DNA of 64,000 nucleotides from Polytrichum commune (lineage: Eukaryota > Streptophyta > Polytrichopsida > Polytrichales > Polytrichaceae): contig OX485803.1 in NCBI GenBank assembly GCA_950295325.1, forward strand, positions 4,278,001 through 4,342,000, written 5' to 3'. Of the stretch, positions 22,071 through 32,640 are shown piece by piece. A program made the position numbers and the translations under genes. The notes under the pieces were generated by a model. That model was not told where the DNA came from, ran no database searches, and saw only the letters and a list, made by a program, of their open reading frames with translations. How positions within the stretch are numbered: the stretch's first letter is position 1; each line of letters starts with the position of its first letter.

Positions 22071-23073
22071 ACCCTAACCTTGATAATGTCACACCCTCCG
22101 TTTCACCAAAAAGTGTGATATAAACAAGGTGTGACATAGTTGATAATGTCACATTTTGTGCATAATGTGATATTATAAAAAATATGTAGAAAATCAAAAT
22201 ATAATTACAATTTTTTTTTTAAATAACAAATACGAGACTTCAATGTTTTTGAATGTAAAATCTAATTCAAAATTGTGAATAACAACAAGAGCACATCATA
22301 ATGTGTCATTGAATTCAAAACATCTTTAGCATATTTTTGTGCATCGCTTAGCTTCACTACTTTAGACTCATCATCACTGCTATCAACAATCAATGGGTCC
22401 ACTTCCATGGAATCAAGAACCTGTTCGCCATCTTGCACTAATTGCACAAGCTCCTCAGTAGAACCATGTAGAACCAGCTGGTAGTTACAGATGAACAGGT
22501 GAAGGTCAAGACTTCAGGAAAATTACTGATATCAACATATTTACAAGCAAGAGCAAGGACAGAACTTAGAACCAAACATTCAAATTTGTGGAATGCAAGT
22601 TATAAGGGGAAGAAACCCACCACCACCACCAAGTTGCTGTGAGTCGAACAATCAGCAGGAAGTGTATCTGTGTGTTTGTGAACTTCCACCTTTGGCCTCA
22701 ACTTACAGACAACTGCGAGTATGTAGAATTGAGCATTTGGACTCCGAAACACGTACCAAATTTGAAATTACACAAGGCATCCCACTATGCCGAAAGCATT
22801 GAATGAGAGCTCATTCAATGACCCCCAATATGCTTTGCTTTAGCCCATGCTCACCCATGAACAATAATATCGAACCCATGCCCACCCATACAATCCATCC
22901 ATACTTGATATTATCACATTTACACTACGGATTTTGAAAAAAAATAGTGACATTATCAAGGGTGATAGGGATAATAACGAGGGAGTTTTACACTATGAAA
23001 ATCGGTTTCAAACTTTTAGGTGACAATATCAAGGTGTTCTATTAACAAGGGTGACATTATCAAGGTTAGACTG
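22071..23073 (-). mobile_element. pogo-like element with TA flanks and transposase remnant
   Basis: The left end CACCCTAACCTTGATAATGT and the right end ACATTATCAAGGTTAGACTG are inverted matches, and TA flanks both ends (22069-22070, 23074-23075). The terminus equals the CAGT..AACCT pattern of plant pogo/Tigger-type elements. At 1003 bp it is larger than a MITE and holds a minus-strand transposase scrap (22262-22447). A family A fragment (GTTACAGATGAACAGGTG to ATTACTGATATCAACAT, 22481-22540) lies inside it. Confidence 0.7.
22262..22447 (-). pseudogene. Pogo/Tigger-type transposase, C-terminal scrap
   Basis: The 61-residue frame contains an acidic stretch followed by a helix (DSSDDESKVVKLSDAQKYAK, DVLNSM). 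Acidic tails followed by a short helical segment of this type occur at the C-terminus of pogo/Tigger DDE transposases. It lies inside a TA-flanked pogo-like element, which supports the reading. No DDE core or CENP-B DNA-binding domain remains. The assignment is an inference from context and composition. Confidence 0.4.
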
Positions 23074-23075
23074 TA

Positions 23076-24266
23076 TATACATCGATGCAGCCTGCCACGA
23101 CCGACTTTAATTTAATACCAAAGTCTACTGCAGTGTATGTATATATACATACATATATAGTAGTGTTATCTATTTTGATTTGTCACACACACATACATTG
23201 CTCATCACTGAGTCCCAACTCTCGACATTGTTTTGCTAAAGTACACACCCGCATTGCTACGGTAGTCCTTCTCACGTATAGAGGCAGCTAGTGCCGTTCC
23301 CTACCTAAATCCGTCCCTTAGGTCACCCTCCGATTCCACTATACACTTTATGCGCCTTGAATCCGTCCTAGCTAGTGTAAGGACGGGGCGTAGCGCAAGG
23401 GGTAGGGGGGGGGGGGTTGAGTGTATTGACTAGTTGAGGTTGGGCATTGATTGGGCATGTCCGTGGTTACTTGCAAGGGTTAACAAAGGCTCATTAGAAA
23501 AATAATGTGGTGGTGAGCTAGGTTTTGGTAGTGACAAATGAAATGACGTGTCGTATGGCAAATGACGTCGAAGGTTAGTGAATGCTGGGTGTGGCGTACG
23601 GGCCGAGTAGTTAAGTTGTATGGGGTCCGATTCGTAGGGTGAGTGGGGATGATTCGGGAACCACGTTGCCAACATCGGGTATATATGATGGCGAGTTGTG
23701 ACATGAGGTCCCGACTCAAGGGTAAGGGGGGGTGTGGGGAAAGGCTAGGTGTGATAAAATTGAAGCTTTGAATCTTACTTTGCAATTAGGTAGGTACCTA
23801 GTCAGCCGCCCCTACATGATGGCGTTGGGAAGCTATTACACGCCGTGAAAATCATTTGATGTTATAGTAAGTTGTGGTGATTTATTGATTTGTTTCTATT
23901 TAATTCATTTATGGTAACGTGGTTTCGTTTTCTAAGACATACATGCCATCTCTTATACAAAGTGGATGCTATATAGATATATATATATATAGGCTAATAT
24001 CATGCCCACATTAGGACCAATGAGTGGCCTACACGAATGGGAGTTTTTCCATGTTGATAGGAGTTCCTATCTTGTAAGGTAGGAAAATAGAAAATGGTGA
24101 ATGACTCACTAGATTGGGAGTAGAATGATTCTTATTTGGACCCAAAACAACTATTTGTAAAAATGGTGGCCTGAAAAATGATAGGACGGATGCAAATCGG
24201 TTGGCCAAATTTGTTTGGTTTTACACCACTTGGGATCACTTTTGGGTGCCCTTGAGTTAACCGCTT
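23076..24266. other. Gene-free stretch
   Basis: No gene is supported. A TATATACATA microsatellite lies at 23139-23160, a G run at 23404-23417 and an AT run at 23974-23990. A minus-strand 101-residue frame (23480-23785) is rich in Pro, His and Ser and looks like compositional coding; it overlaps another frame in a different register. Confidence 0.35.
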
Positions 24267-24504
24267 TGGAATTTGTGGCGTCTATGTAAGCTCATCCATT
24301 TTGGATGAAGGGGTTCCAGTAAGGAAAAATCCTCTACAAGATTGAGGGCCGATTTGTTCCAATTCGACACCACTAGACTGATTTGGGGTCATTGACTCAA
24401 ATTCTGGAGTCAACTTTTTTAAGATAATCATTTATAGAGTATAATATGGTTCATTGCATTTTCACCTTCGCAACGGATGAGTTTACGTAGATGCCACAAA
24501 TCCC
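24267..24504. mobile_element. MITE family F, copy 2
   Basis: It starts GGAATTTGTGGCGTCTATG and ends GTAGATGCCACAAATCCC, matching 20245-20482 along its length. Both copies are followed by TAGCC. No coding capacity is present. Confidence 0.65.
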
Positions 24505-24951
24505 TAGCCTTTTATGCATACTGAGTACATTAATGCCTCAATTGATACCCTTTCTTGCACTCATGTTAGTTCATACATCGTATGAAGAGTCCACCCCCAA
24601 GCATGTCCTCTACTCAATCCTTGAAAAATATTGCACAAATGGCAAGCCACCCTTTTTGGCCAAATCAACCTATTTTCAATAAAATTCATATTTCTACCTT
24701 GTGCACTAGTGAAACTACAATATATTTCATCTAGTGAGGACACCGTGAGTAGGGCAAAAAAATCCTTATTCGTAGTAGTAAATTTTGGAAAGAGATGCAC
24801 TTTCCCCATCAAGAGGGACACTTACTGCCCATGACCAACGAGTGGCCCTAATGTGATCGTGGTATATATCAACCAAAGGCTTCGTTTGAGCATCCTCTAC
24901 CTTAAATGGATTCCAACCTTTCAAAAGCTTCGCCCACAAAGCGTTTTTGGT

Positions 24952-25120
24952 ACATAACATTATTAAGCAATGTGTCTTCGTTCTGTGAGCCCTGAGAATA
25001 AAACCATGGGATGCTCAATCTTGGGCAAGGAGACTTAGATTAAGATTGAGCTCCTAACATCCCATGGTTATATTCTCAGGGCCCACTAAACGAACACACA
25101 CTTGCTTAATAATGTTATGT
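24952..25120. mobile_element. Foldback MITE family E, copy 1
   Basis: The ends ACATAACATTATTAAGCAA and TTGCTTAATAATGTTATGT are exact inverted repeats, and the homology continues inward (GAGAATAAAACCATGGGATG against CATCCCATGGTTATATTCTC). Almost the whole element is a palindrome. Copy 2 is at 36417-36590 and a half copy is near 47897-47960. Confidence 0.7.
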
Positions 25121-25241
25121 AAGTACTTGAATAAACTCTTTGAATGAGAATTTTGTGCCACCAAACATAGAGTAGCATATGGCAATGGGCAACCCTGGTC
25201 CGTGATAACAATAAATTAGCAGACCCCTCTAGTAGCTCAAA

Positions 25242-25445
25242 CAGTCGTTAGTGTCACTTACTATCTAGAGTTACACATTTTATATTGTAGATCTCAATTT
25301 TACCAAGTAAAGATGTAAAATTTAAATTATGTTCAAACAACCGATTTGATCTTTTTTGGTGTAAAAATTAGATCCATACTAAAAAGTAATAGCATAGCGT
25401 AACTCCAAATAGTAAGTGACACTAAATACCATAAACGGTGTAGTG
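25242..25445. mobile_element. Small MITE of the D' terminus group
   Basis: It starts CAGTCGTTAGTGTCACTTAC and ends CTAAATACCATAAACGGTG plus TAGTG. The inner arms GTTAGTGTCACTTACTATC and AATAGTAAGTGACACTAAA are inverted repeats. It is non-coding. Confidence 0.6.
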
Positions 25446-25721
25446 GTAACATGATCTTTTATAACCACATAGACTTCATGTACCTCGGGAATCCACGCCC
25501 TTCCTCAAGGATTAGCAAAACATTCATAGCTCATTCCATAACATGGTTATTTTACACATCATCTTTTTGCAGGGTTAGAGTGGAAGGTGTAAAATTTCAT
25601 TTGTGATATCTACTATTGGAGGGAGGGAGTGAAAATGTTCATTAAACATTACATATCCCAATGCTTCCTATTTTCAGACACTTGAACCTTAATTCGTGGC
25701 TAGAGGCCCCAAGGTTGTGTA

Positions 25722-25990
25722 CATACCACACCGCTATGGTATTTAGTGTCACTTACGATACGGAGTTACACAATGCACCGACTTCTTTTACTCGAGAATT
25801 TTGATTTTCACTATAATGATTATCCTAATTAGTGTATGTTACGTTGCGGGGTTAGGCAATGTAATTTTTTGCCAATAAAAGTCAATCGTGTTCTACACTG
25901 TCTGAACATCCTATTGAACTTTTGTGAGTAGAAATTGAACTCTTGAGCAAGACGTCGTTCCATTGCATAACTCCGAATAGTAATACTTAG
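25722..25990. mobile_element. Small MITE of the D' terminus group, second nearby copy
   Basis: It starts ACCGCTATGGTATTTAGTGT with CACTTACGATACGGAGTTAC and ends CATAACTCCGAATAGTAA, an inverted relation between GGAGTTAC and GTAACTCC-like ends. Similar interiors lie at 5945-6160. Its right border is uncertain. Confidence 0.4.
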
Positions 25991-26393
25991 GGACTATTTT
26001 TGCACCCGTCCCAAGCCAAAAGGAAGGCATATGAATTTTGAAAAATATTGCCCATCAAAAGAAAAGAGAAAATGAGAAAATGCCCATCACATGGAAAGGC
26101 GATATAGAAAGAAAGAAAGAAATTAAAAAAAATCGGTCCATCAAATGAAAGGTCCCCTCAACCAATACCCGTCAACCATATCCCATAATATGGGCAAATG
26201 GTGTTGTATCCCGTAATATATAAGCCACATTTCGAGTTCATAGTTACTTAGGAGATACAAATCAAACTTCTACACTTGTAAACGACACCTACTAAACCCA
26301 ATTTGAGTTTGTGTTGAGTTTTCAATGTGACTGTGATCATTGAAGGGGGTTTCAATGAAGACTCTCAGAGGAGATGTGAGCTGATTGAAAATA

Positions 26394-26926
26394 TGTATGT
26401 AGAAAAGTAATTTACATGATTCTCAAATGAACAATTGTGAATCACATCCAAATTATAGTTTCCAGTGTCCAAGGAAATTTTTGGGCATAATCGGTCAAAA
26501 TCCTCATGTTTCCAAGTCCAACCGGTTACATGTTGTGATTTTTTATTTTTCTTTACTAAATTGGGGGTTTTTACTAAAGTCTTGAACTTCAGCCAATTAT
26601 TCCTCAAACTCAACCGGTTTATTTGTAATTTTACGAGACATAATAATTATGTAGAAAAGTAATTTTTATTCTCCTTAAACTTAAGGAGCAAATGTGAATT
26701 ACATCCAAGTCACAATTATAGTTTGCAGTGTGTGGGAAGATTTTTGGGCATAATTGGTCAAAATCCTAGTGTTTCCAAGTCCAACTAGTTACATGTTGTG
26801 ATCTTTCGGTTTTTCTTTATTGGATAGGAGTTTTTCTTGAAGTCTTGAACTTCAACCAATTAATCCTCAAACTCAACCGGTTTATTTGTAACTAGTGACC
26901 AATTCTCCCCATTCATTGATAGTTTG
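26394..26926. repeat. Tandem duplication carrying two family A MITEs
   Basis: Two successive units begin ATGTAGAAAAGTAATTT (about 26394 and 26649) and continue with GTGAATTACATCCAA-like flank and then a family A element. The first MITE begins at 26463 and is truncated near 26635. The second, 26726-26918, starts CAGTGTGTGGGAAGATTTTT and ends TTCTCCCCATTCATTG and is flanked by perfect ATAGTTTG octamers (26718-26725, 26919-26926). The first copy is preceded by ATAGTTTC, one base different, so a single insertion followed by segmental duplication is the simplest history. Confidence 0.75.
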
Positions 26927-27959
26927 GGGTGAGATAACTGTTTAGAAGCAACTAATAGGGGCGAAGCCTAGTGGGGTTGGCTAAAAGGTTAGTAATCATT
27001 GCATCCTACACCCTACAAATAAATTTGATTCGGACTACCATTAGGCCACTAAACTATTTCTCAATAAGCTAAAACGTCATCTTCTTCACAATTTTGCTTC
27101 AAACCTAACATGGGATGAACTATCATAGAGGAATTTATGCTTGATGGTTGTTTCCACAACCTTGACCATAGTGTGGTTGTATATTAGGGCACATGATTTG
27201 TGGAATGTCTATGACATCCAAGGAACTCTATTCTAATTTAGCAACTTGTTGGTTTTTAATCCTTATTTATGAAAGTTATTCATGTCATAGAGCTTGATGA
27301 TTCTTCTGAATAATGAGAGGTTTACAAAGGTGATGAACCATGTGGTGCCTATTTATCATTTCATAAAAATCAAGATTAATCGATTGTTGGTAGTAGAATG
27401 TGATGATGTATTGCAAGAGAGCCATGATGTGATATAATGTGATGAAAATACGATTTGGTCTATTTTAGTGATTTGTTTATTTGCTAATCCTCATTTGTGA
27501 AAATAAAGAGGGCAAATTGAGACCATAGAGCTTGACGATTCCTCTCAATGTTCACTCTTGAGAAGAGCATGTACACAATCTTGATTGTTTGTTTTTATCA
27601 AACTATGTTATCAAATCAACCTCAAGAGGGCATCGGGAAGTGATTAAAGGTTGGGCATACCAAGGAAGGATCTTCACCAACTCTCCATTAAAAAAAATTT
27701 GGTCTCAAGGCTCACAGAGACATGAACCTTTTAAAGAGGTACATATTATAAATTCTTTCCTCTAGGCTATGTGAGTTTTGAACATGTTGACTATTTATGA
27801 TTTTATATATGGATGATTGAATTGTGAATAATATGGAAAGAATAACTGAACTTTGTTTTATCTTACTTAAAAAATGCCATGTAAGTTTTGTATTTATGAG
27901 TGTTCTTTCACTTTTGTGTTATTTTATAGAAGTTTAATTTGAATTTGCTTACATTGTAA
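26927..27959. other. Gene-free stretch
   Basis: I see no gene. Two loosely similar segments (27288-27340 and 27520-27570, both with AGAGCTTGA-GATTC) suggest an old internal duplication, probably part of the decayed hAT element that follows. Confidence 0.3.
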
Positions 27960-30600
27960 TCAATCAAGGATGAGTTTATACAAATTGCATCACAAACTTG
28001 AGTGAACGAACCACTTTTAGATAGTGAACATTCACCTTCTGCTGATTATATCGGACTCCCAAAAGTTCAACAACCTACACCACAAGAGCTTGTACATGGA
28101 AACTTAGAGCATCTTAGAAAATTGGCACAAAATGGTTCATGCATATGAGACCATATAGTGAGCCCATACATGATTATATGAAAGTCTCTGTGTGTGAGGA
28201 ATTTTGTGTTAACTCACCATGAGGTTTGGGAGCAGGTTGCAAAGGTATGTAGAAATTGTCTATACGTGACCATGAGAAAAACAATGATTACAAATTCATA
28301 GTGGCTAGACATGAGGCCATTCATTTTTATCCAACTGGTTTGGATTCTATTACTTGTCATGTTCAAAAAGCTATTAGAAAAGAGCATGCAAGAATTATCA
28401 CTTGCATAAAGATCTTGTGTGTTATAGTTTTAATGATCAGTCTATTATTACTTTTGAAAGAAAGTGTTAATTTCTATGGCTTTTGAACATTATTGACATG
28501 CATGTGGATGATGAGTATCGATCCTACGCCACAAATACAAATGCATTGGAATTTTTATAGGCTATATCGGAGCATTTGAAGCAAATCCTATACTCTAATG
28601 CTACACTATTGAAATCTTATTTTCTCTCTCTCACGATTGACCATCGGTAGATCACTTAGTGCATTTTAAAAACGACGTGCGGCATAATATAGAGAGGATT
28701 AAAATCATTTGAAATAAAAGTTATAAAGGAATTCCAAATAATGAAGGGGCCATTAAATGTAGACAATCCCATTATAAGTAAGTTAGATGGACATAAAACG
28801 TGGGCCATTATTTTTTTGTAAAATTAATATAGGGGCTGAAGATAAGAATCCTAGAAGGTATGTTTAATATGGTATGTAAATGGGTTTAGGACTCACGGGG
28901 ATGGATGATAATTGGGATTTTCGTCTGTCCAAAATTACTTAAAAAAGGAATATAGAGTACAAAAAATTGCAGTGACTTGGACAATATAAGTAATGGAAGG
29001 GTGCAAACAAATGGGCCATTTTTGAAATTTAAGTAATTATAGGGAGGCTTTAATTCAACCCTTGAAGGTAAATAGCCCCAAAACAAAAAACCCCCAGCCG
29101 CACGTGGTGCACAAAAATGCCTCAGAGTGATCTACCCGTGCGATTGACAAGTCAACTAACCGAACTATGGTACAACATTTTAAAATTTATTGTTGTTATT
29201 CAAGTTTGAAAGGGAAGGGAGTTGCAATTGTATCTTTTGTGGGACTATTAGCAATTGAGGATTCTACAGGGGAGAATATGTACCTCACAACAAAGAACCT
29301 ATTGGAAAGATTACAATGGAACATTAATCAAAATTTGTCTTTAGCAACAAATGGAGTAACTTTGATGATAGGTTGTCATCATAGTTTGACAACCTGTTTG
29401 AGACATAGTGTGTCTCCTTTGATTAATATCCATTCCGTTGCCTATTGAGAAGCTTTGTTTGCAGGTGATGGATACAAAATAATCCAGAGTTTTGGATTTT
29501 GGATCAATTTGCTAACAAATTTTATGAGTAGGTAGAAAAAAGTAGTAATCAACGGAAGCAAATTAAAAGTTTGATGATTGAATTTGATTTATAACCATTG
29601 GCTATCTTGCAATCCATTTAGTTCGTTGGCTTTCTTGAGGTCAAAGTGTTGGAGTGGATCTAGGTACTATGCCAACAATATTGGATGCTTTCCAAGTGGA
29701 GGATGCCTATAGGTATCATCAAGCTACAACCTTTCAGTTTGAATTTATGCTTCATATTGTGGTGGATGTGGTGGTAGAAATAAATATATTGAACCAAAAA
29801 TTCAATATAACTTGCTTGATATTTTAGCAATTGGATCCACTTTGGGTCATCAATTTCTATTTTAAAGAGGCACTTTTTTTTATTTGGTCACGGGACCTAA
29901 CTTTGGATGATTGACCAAGAACTGGGGTCCATTTTTGTCTCAAGCTTGGGTGGATGGTGTGGTTAGATGGAGGACAAATGATGATGCTGAAGGTACATGT
30001 TGTCCTATGCATCACAAACAAGTTCTTGATTGGGAGGATACACTAGACAAATGCAAGAATGGTGGGAGCTATGCATATAATTGTGGATAGCTTGAATGAA
30101 AGGTTTCTTGATTTACATGTTTTAAATGCATCAAAACTTTTAAGTCCAAGCATTATTCAAGTGTTGAAAAAGTTATTATCACTATGTCAAAGCAATGCTT
30201 GGAGAGATTAATCATAAGATTTGGATTGATGGTGGTTGAAAGTGATGCAAATAGAGCCGAATTGCTTGAGTGTGTAGAAACTTTGAGGCATGAATGTGAA
30301 AACATTACATTTTATAAGGCATGACAGTTTTGTGGGGGCATCAACGAGTGGTATACCAATTGGCCACATCTCATGAAACTTTGGCAAAAAAATTGCATTC
30401 CCTCAAGTATTGCAATTTGTGAAAGGGGATTTTCAAAACAAAATGCTATCAAGAGCCACTTGTGCACTTCATTGAAGTTGGACATTTTGGATGCTTTGAT
30501 GCAAGTATCATTATGAGAAATAGAGGTGGAGAATATGGATTGGAGGGTAGTATTTGTGTTATTCGGAGAGTTCTTCGTTCATACTAAATTAAGAAGTTGA
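27960..30600 (+). pseudogene. Decayed hAT transposase (zinc-finger 862-like type)
   Basis: Scattered frames resemble a plant hAT transposase. At 29167-29448 the segment FVGLLAIEDSTGENMYL, then GVTLMIGCHHSLTTCL and INIHSVAY, fits the central part in which a disguised catalytic Asp precedes a Cys/His-bearing IHC(V)AH-like stretch. Near 30350-30520 the frame changes to PHLMKLWQKNCIPSSIA, then CERGFSKQNAIKSHLCTSLK, the hAT C-terminal dimerisation motif. Between them are multiple stops and frameshifts, so no functional protein can be made. No intact BED zinc finger is visible at the N-terminal side and I could not identify terminal inverted repeats. Confidence 0.65.
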
Positions 30601-31491
30601 AAATTCTCTACACTTATTTTTTTGAAAGAATATACTTTGGTCTTCAATTTTGTGTGAAAAATTAAGATTTTTTCAACCCGTCATTCGAAAAACATCTTTT
30701 GATGTTGTCCATCACATTGAAAGGCATAAAAGAAAAGAGAAAGCAACCCGTCAAAAAAGAGCACCGGAAACACTCACTAAATGAAATATTCAATGTAGTG
30801 AAGGTTAAATAGGCCGATCAAACGTAATAGAACATGAATGCACTGTATCTAGTAAACTACCGTATTACATTAGATTGTTATCCATTTCAACATTATAAAT
30901 GCTGAAAGCTAATCTTCATGCTAGATTGAGCTAAGCCTTGACCAATGTGGATACGACACGTGGCAAAAAATAATGCAAAAATCATCATTATTTTGTGTCG
31001 AAGCAGACACTACCTCCTCCTTATGGTATTTACCCCTCTTCTACGTGTTATGAAACCGAACGCCTGAGCTAGGTATAACATAGGTAAATAACCTACCTAC
31101 CTAGTTCTACAATGGGACATCTGACGACTTGTCAACTGGAATATATAGAGGTAGGTATTGGTTAAGCACTTACTCCAGTGGCTGAGATTCCAAATATTTA
31201 TTGTTGACCGATGCTTGAAACTTTTTAGGATGTTAGGTGCGCGAGCAAGCAAAGTTATGATATATATACAATTTGATAAACCAGCGGATCGATTCGTAGC
31301 CTTAATACTGTTGCATCAGGGACAGGGGGGACAAAGGAATCTAAAGGGTACACAACACACGGCGAGAAGTGCTTGGACTCTTTATGGGCACCGCATTCCG
31401 TAGTGGCCTGCACTCTATTATATAATAATAATGTACGTCATCATCATCATGAAACTTGAGCCCAAGTTCATCAATAAATAACCTTGTGTAA
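30601..31491. other. Gene-free stretch
   Basis: No gene or clear element is seen. A short segment at 30690-30770 (CCCGTC, CATCACATTGAAAGGC, AAAAGAGAAA) echoes 26060-26160, which may mark matching outer parts of the decayed hAT element between them. Confidence 0.3.
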
Positions 31492-31724
31492 CAATGAAGG
31501 GCTAGAACCGACTGCTAGCTAGGTTACAGATGAACCGGTTGTGTTTGAGAGATAACCGGCCGGTTCCAGTTCAAGACTTCAAGAAAATAACTTGATCTTA
31601 GAGAAATCTACAGAGTCTGCCTCAAATTAATAAAGAAAAACCAAAAGATGTCAACTCGGAAACGCTTGGACTTGGAAACACTAGGATCTCGACCGAATAA
31701 GTCCAAGAATCTCCCCGGACGCTG
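31492..31724 (+). mobile_element. hAT-type MITE, family A, perfect 8-bp TSD
   Basis: It starts CAATGAAGGGCTAGAACC and ends AATCTCCCCGGACGCTG. The octamer TTGTGTAA flanks both ends exactly (31484-31491 and 31725-31732). The full family interior is present, with a doubled CCGG segment (GATAACCGGCCGGTTCC). It is 233 bp and non-coding. Confidence 0.88.
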
Positions 31725-31732
31725 TTGTGTAA

Positions 31733-32288
31733 GTAAGTAATTAATGAATCTGCGAGGAGTTGATGACACGAGCGAAGCGGAGCCGAGAGCCTATAATTAA
31801 GGCAAGTGCTAGAGAGACACTGCCGCATGAACTCATGTGGAAATCCTCCTCATTCATACTGTACATTACTCTCATTAAATGAAGATCTAGCTCCAAATTA
31901 GCGCTGTTATTAAGAAATAGTTGGCCTGCGGCGGCAGGCAGATGGTCCATAGGCCTATCCATGGTTTATGTTAGTTTTTGAATTAAGCACTTGATTGAAC
32001 TAATTAGTTCTAATGATTAGTGTGTTGATCTCAAATGTTGATGCCTACTGATGGGTTAGATTTATCCTAGTAAGTATCTATGGGACTTGATTAGTGGCCG
32101 TAAGCCCATCAAACCGGGCTATTATGTTTATCAATGAGAAGCAGTGGAGTCCTCCTCTGTCCTCAGCTGTTAAGGTTATTGCAGTTGTGGCATGGCGATC
32201 ATTGTAAATTCCAGAGCTTTTGGGTTTCCTTGAATCGAGTTATTGAGGATTCACTTATTCATTACTCATGGGCTGCTGACTCAGGACC
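31733..32288. other. Gene-free stretch, possible solo-LTR remnant
   Basis: From about 31971 the sequence TGTTAGTTTTTGAATTAAGC followed later by TATTATGTTTATCAATGAG has the look of a plant Copia-type LTR, but no matching CA end, target duplication or second LTR was found. The two overlapping minus-strand frames (68 and 73 residues) are not recognisable. Confidence 0.3.
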
Positions 32289-32395
32289 GATAATCTGCCA
32301 AGCGCGGCTTTAATTGAAACTGATAATCTGCCAAGGGCAGCTTTGATTAAATCAACCGATAATCTGTCAAGGGCGGCTTTGATTAAATTGACCGA
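32289..32395 (+). repeat. Three tandem copies of a 33-36 bp unit
   Basis: The unit GATAATCTGCCAAGGGCGGC followed by TTTGATTAAAT-AACC starts at 32289, 32322 and 32358. The copies differ by a few substitutions and a 3-bp length change. Function is unknown. Confidence 0.8.
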
Positions 32396-32431
32396 AGGCG
32401 ATGGCTACTGATTGAATAACAAACTGGAAAT

Positions 32432-32640
32432 TCAAGCACTCGTTACAGATGGGCTGGTTGAGTTTGAGAAACGACTGGTTCAAATTCAAGACTGTAGGCA
32501 AATGGTCGATCCGTTTAAGAGGAATCTATAGAATATACTTTAAATCAGTAAAGGAAAAGTGAGAGATAGCAACATGTAATCGGTTGGACTCGGAAACAAC
32601 TTGGATCTCGACCGAATCTGCTCAAAATCTCCCCAAACAC
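32432..32640 (+). mobile_element. hAT-type MITE, family A
   Basis: Family wording is clear (GTTACAGATGGGCTGGTTGA, GTTTAAGAGGAATCTATAG, AACATGTAATCGGTTGGAC, AAAATCTCCCCAAACACTT). The left terminus is missing or diverged and I found no exact octamer duplication; CTACTGA occurs on both sides at loosely fitting positions. Confidence 0.6.

Noticed and set aside
24961-25110. Rho-independent-like terminator hairpin
   Set aside because: The palindrome is a whole foldback MITE repeated elsewhere; bacterial-type terminators do not apply to this plant nuclear DNA.
31971-32288. Solo LTR of a Copia element
   Set aside because: Only the TGTTAG-like start is suggestive; no CA end, target duplication or partner LTR could be found.
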